A stretch of 7,502 bases of DNA from DASWRT01 sp036403035 (GTDB taxonomy: Bacteria > Pseudomonadota > Alphaproteobacteria > ATCC43930 > CGMCC-115725): the NCBI GenBank assembly GCA_036403035.1, contig DASWRT010000075.1:1-7502 (forward strand). Reading direction: 5' to 3'. The position numbers were made by a program, and so were the translations under genes. Below, one piece after another: positions 6,310 to 7,502 of the stretch. Numbering within the stretch: the stretch's first letter is position 1; each line of letters starts with the position of its first letter. The notes beneath the pieces were generated by a model. It worked only from the letters and a program-made list of their open reading frames with translations. It ran no database searches and was not told the DNA's origin.

Positions 6310-7502
6310 GCGACCTCGCCGCAGCCGCGGCACAGCCGGGGACGACCACGGCGGAGCAGGGGGAGGGAACCGGCCGCCTGCCGCATTACGTCTCGCCGAA
6401 GCCGTTCGACCCGTACGCGGTCGAGGCGATGACGCCGGCGCAGGAGCGCTACTACATGGCGTCGCAGTGGCGGATGATGTGGTGGAAGCTCCGCCGCCAC
6501 CGCCTCGCCGTGCTCTCGGCCGGCATCCTCCTGGCGATGTACCTGTCGGTCCTGGTCAGCGAAGCCATCGCCGTCTATGGGTTGCCGACGCGGCATACCG
6601 ACTTCATCTTCGCGCCCCCGCAGCGTGTCCACGTGTTCCACGAGGGCTCGTTCGTCGGACCGTTCGTCTACGGACTCGACTACCGGCTCGACATGGACAA
6701 GCTGAAGCGCGTCTATACCGAGAACCCGGCGAAGGTCGAGAAGCTGCGCTTCTTCTGCCACGGCGACCCGTACAAGTTCTGGAGCGTCATCCCGGCAGAC
6801 CTGCACTTCGTCTGTCCGGCCGAGGGCGGGACCCTGTTCCTGCTCGGCACCGACCGGCTGGGGCGCGACATGTTCTCGCGAATCACCTACGGCGCGCGGG
6901 TCTCGCTGACGATCGGACTGCTCGGCGTCGCCGTCACCTTCGTGGTCGGCATCACGATCGGCGGCATCGCCGGCTATTACGGCGGCTGGATCGACACGCT
7001 GATCCAGCGGGTGATCGAGGTGGTGCAGTCCTTCCCGCACCTGCCGCTGTGGATGGCGCTCTCGGCGATCCTGCCGGTGACGTGGAGCCCGCTGCTGATC
7101 TATTTCGGGATCACGGTGATCCTGGGCATGGTCGAGTGGACCGGGCTCGCCCGCGCCGTCCGCTCCAAGCTGCTGGCGCTGCGCGAGGAGGATTTCTGCA
7201 CCGCGGCGATGCTGATGGGCGCGACCCCGGCGCGGATCATCGGACGGCATCTGCTGCCGAGCTTCATGAGCCACCTGATCGCCTCGGCGACGCTGTCGGT
7301 GCCGGCGATGATTCTCGCCGAGACGGCGCTCTCGTTCCTCGGCCTCGGGCTGCGACCGCCGATCACGAGCTGGGGCGTGCTGCTCAACGAGGCGCAGAAC
7401 ATCAACGTCGTCGTGCTCTATCCCTGGCTGATGCTGCCGGTCGTCCCGGTCGTCCTCGTCGTCCTCGCCTTCAACTTCTTCGGCGACGGACTGCGCGACG
7501 CG
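6306..7502 (+). CDS. ABC transporter permease, DppC/OppC type (3' end cut by window)
   Basis: This is the second pore subunit; 399 residues are visible and the frame is open to the window edge. The final NFFGDGLRDA is normally followed by only a few residues (a DP-containing tail), so almost the whole protein is present. A cytoplasmic N-terminal extension of about 60 residues includes PAQERYYMASQW (44-55). The first helix spans about 67-90. An enlarged periplasmic loop (about 91-175) carries PFVYGLDYRL and FCHGDPYKFW. The core follows: LGTDRLGRDMFSRITYGARV (180-199), several helices, the coupling loop EEDFCTAAMLMGATPARII to LLP (294-318), then ETALSFLGLGLRPPITSWG (339-357). Two cysteines in the loop, C151 and C170, could form a disulfide. 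The enlarged loop fits the long binding-protein subfamily rather than classical DppC. ATG 6306 overlaps the preceding stop as ATGA, with a G-rich site at 6295-6298. Confidence 0.95.
   Translation, partial: MSDLAAAAAQPGTTTAEQGEGTGRLPHYVSPKPFDPYAVEAMTPAQERYYMASQWRMMWWKLRRHRLAVLSAGILLAMYLSVLVSEAIAVYGLPTRHTDFIFAPPQRVHVFHEGSFVGPFVYGLDYRLDMDKLKRVYTENPAKVEKLRFFCHGDPYKFWSVIPADLHFVCPAEGGTLFLLGTDRLGRDMFSRITYGARVSLTIGLLGVAVTFVVGITIGGIAGYYGGWIDTLIQRVIEVVQSFPHLPLWMALSAILPVTWSPLLIYFGITVILGMVEWTGLARAVRSKLLALREEDFCTAAMLMGATPARIIGRHLLPSFMSHLIASATLSVPAMILAETALSFLGLGLRPPITSWGVLLNEAQNINVVVLYPWLMLPVVPVVLVVLAFNFFGDGLRDA

Noticed and set aside
1..7502. CRISPR array, insertion sequence, tRNA or phage-like features
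   Set aside because: I saw no regularly spaced repeats, transposase motifs, tRNA-like cloverleaf sequence or terminal inverted repeats on either strand.

Overview
The window is GC-rich, with G or C at most third codon positions, and every supported gene lies on the + strand. The protein families and codon bias suggest a high-GC alphaproteobacterium of the Rhizobiales or Rhodospirillales type. This placement is inferred from family resemblance only, since no taxonomic marker gene is present. I see no mobile element, RNA gene, CRISPR array or clear pseudogene.

Layout: positions 1-108 are a short region of less biased composition, probably the leader and promoter. Six tightly packed genes follow. 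(1) 109-936 is a cytoplasmic NodB/CE4-like polysaccharide deacetylase. (2) 933-1436 is a small protein with two membrane helices and a cytosolic domain, of unknown function. (3) 1444-3336 is a double ATPase, a fusion of DppD-like and DppF-like ABC subunits. (4) 3333-5300 is a large secreted family 5 (dipeptide/oligopeptide/nickel class) solute-binding protein. (5) 5311-6309 is a DppB/OppB-type permease. (6) 6306-7502 is a DppC/OppC-type permease cut by the window edge a few residues before its expected end. Three junctions overlap by 4 bases (GTGA, ATGA, ATGA) and the other two gaps are 7 and 10 bases, so this looks like one translationally coupled operon.

Genes 3-6 form a complete ABC importer: a periplasmic binding protein, two permeases and one polypeptide carrying both ATPase domains. 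It resembles the subfamily with long binding proteins and a DppC-type permease that has an enlarged periplasmic loop. Such systems are generally annotated as peptide importers, but many members carry oligosaccharides or other solutes. Coupling to a cytosolic deacetylase-like protein suggests an imported substrate bearing acyl or acetyl groups, such as an amino-sugar oligomer or a cell-wall fragment. That link is an inference from gene order.

I did not find an obviously new defence, mobile or catalytic system. The points most worth a second look are the deacetylase/membrane-protein pair at the head of the operon, the fused ATPase that lacks the usual cysteine-containing C-terminal motif, and a cysteine pair in the periplasmic loop of the second permease.
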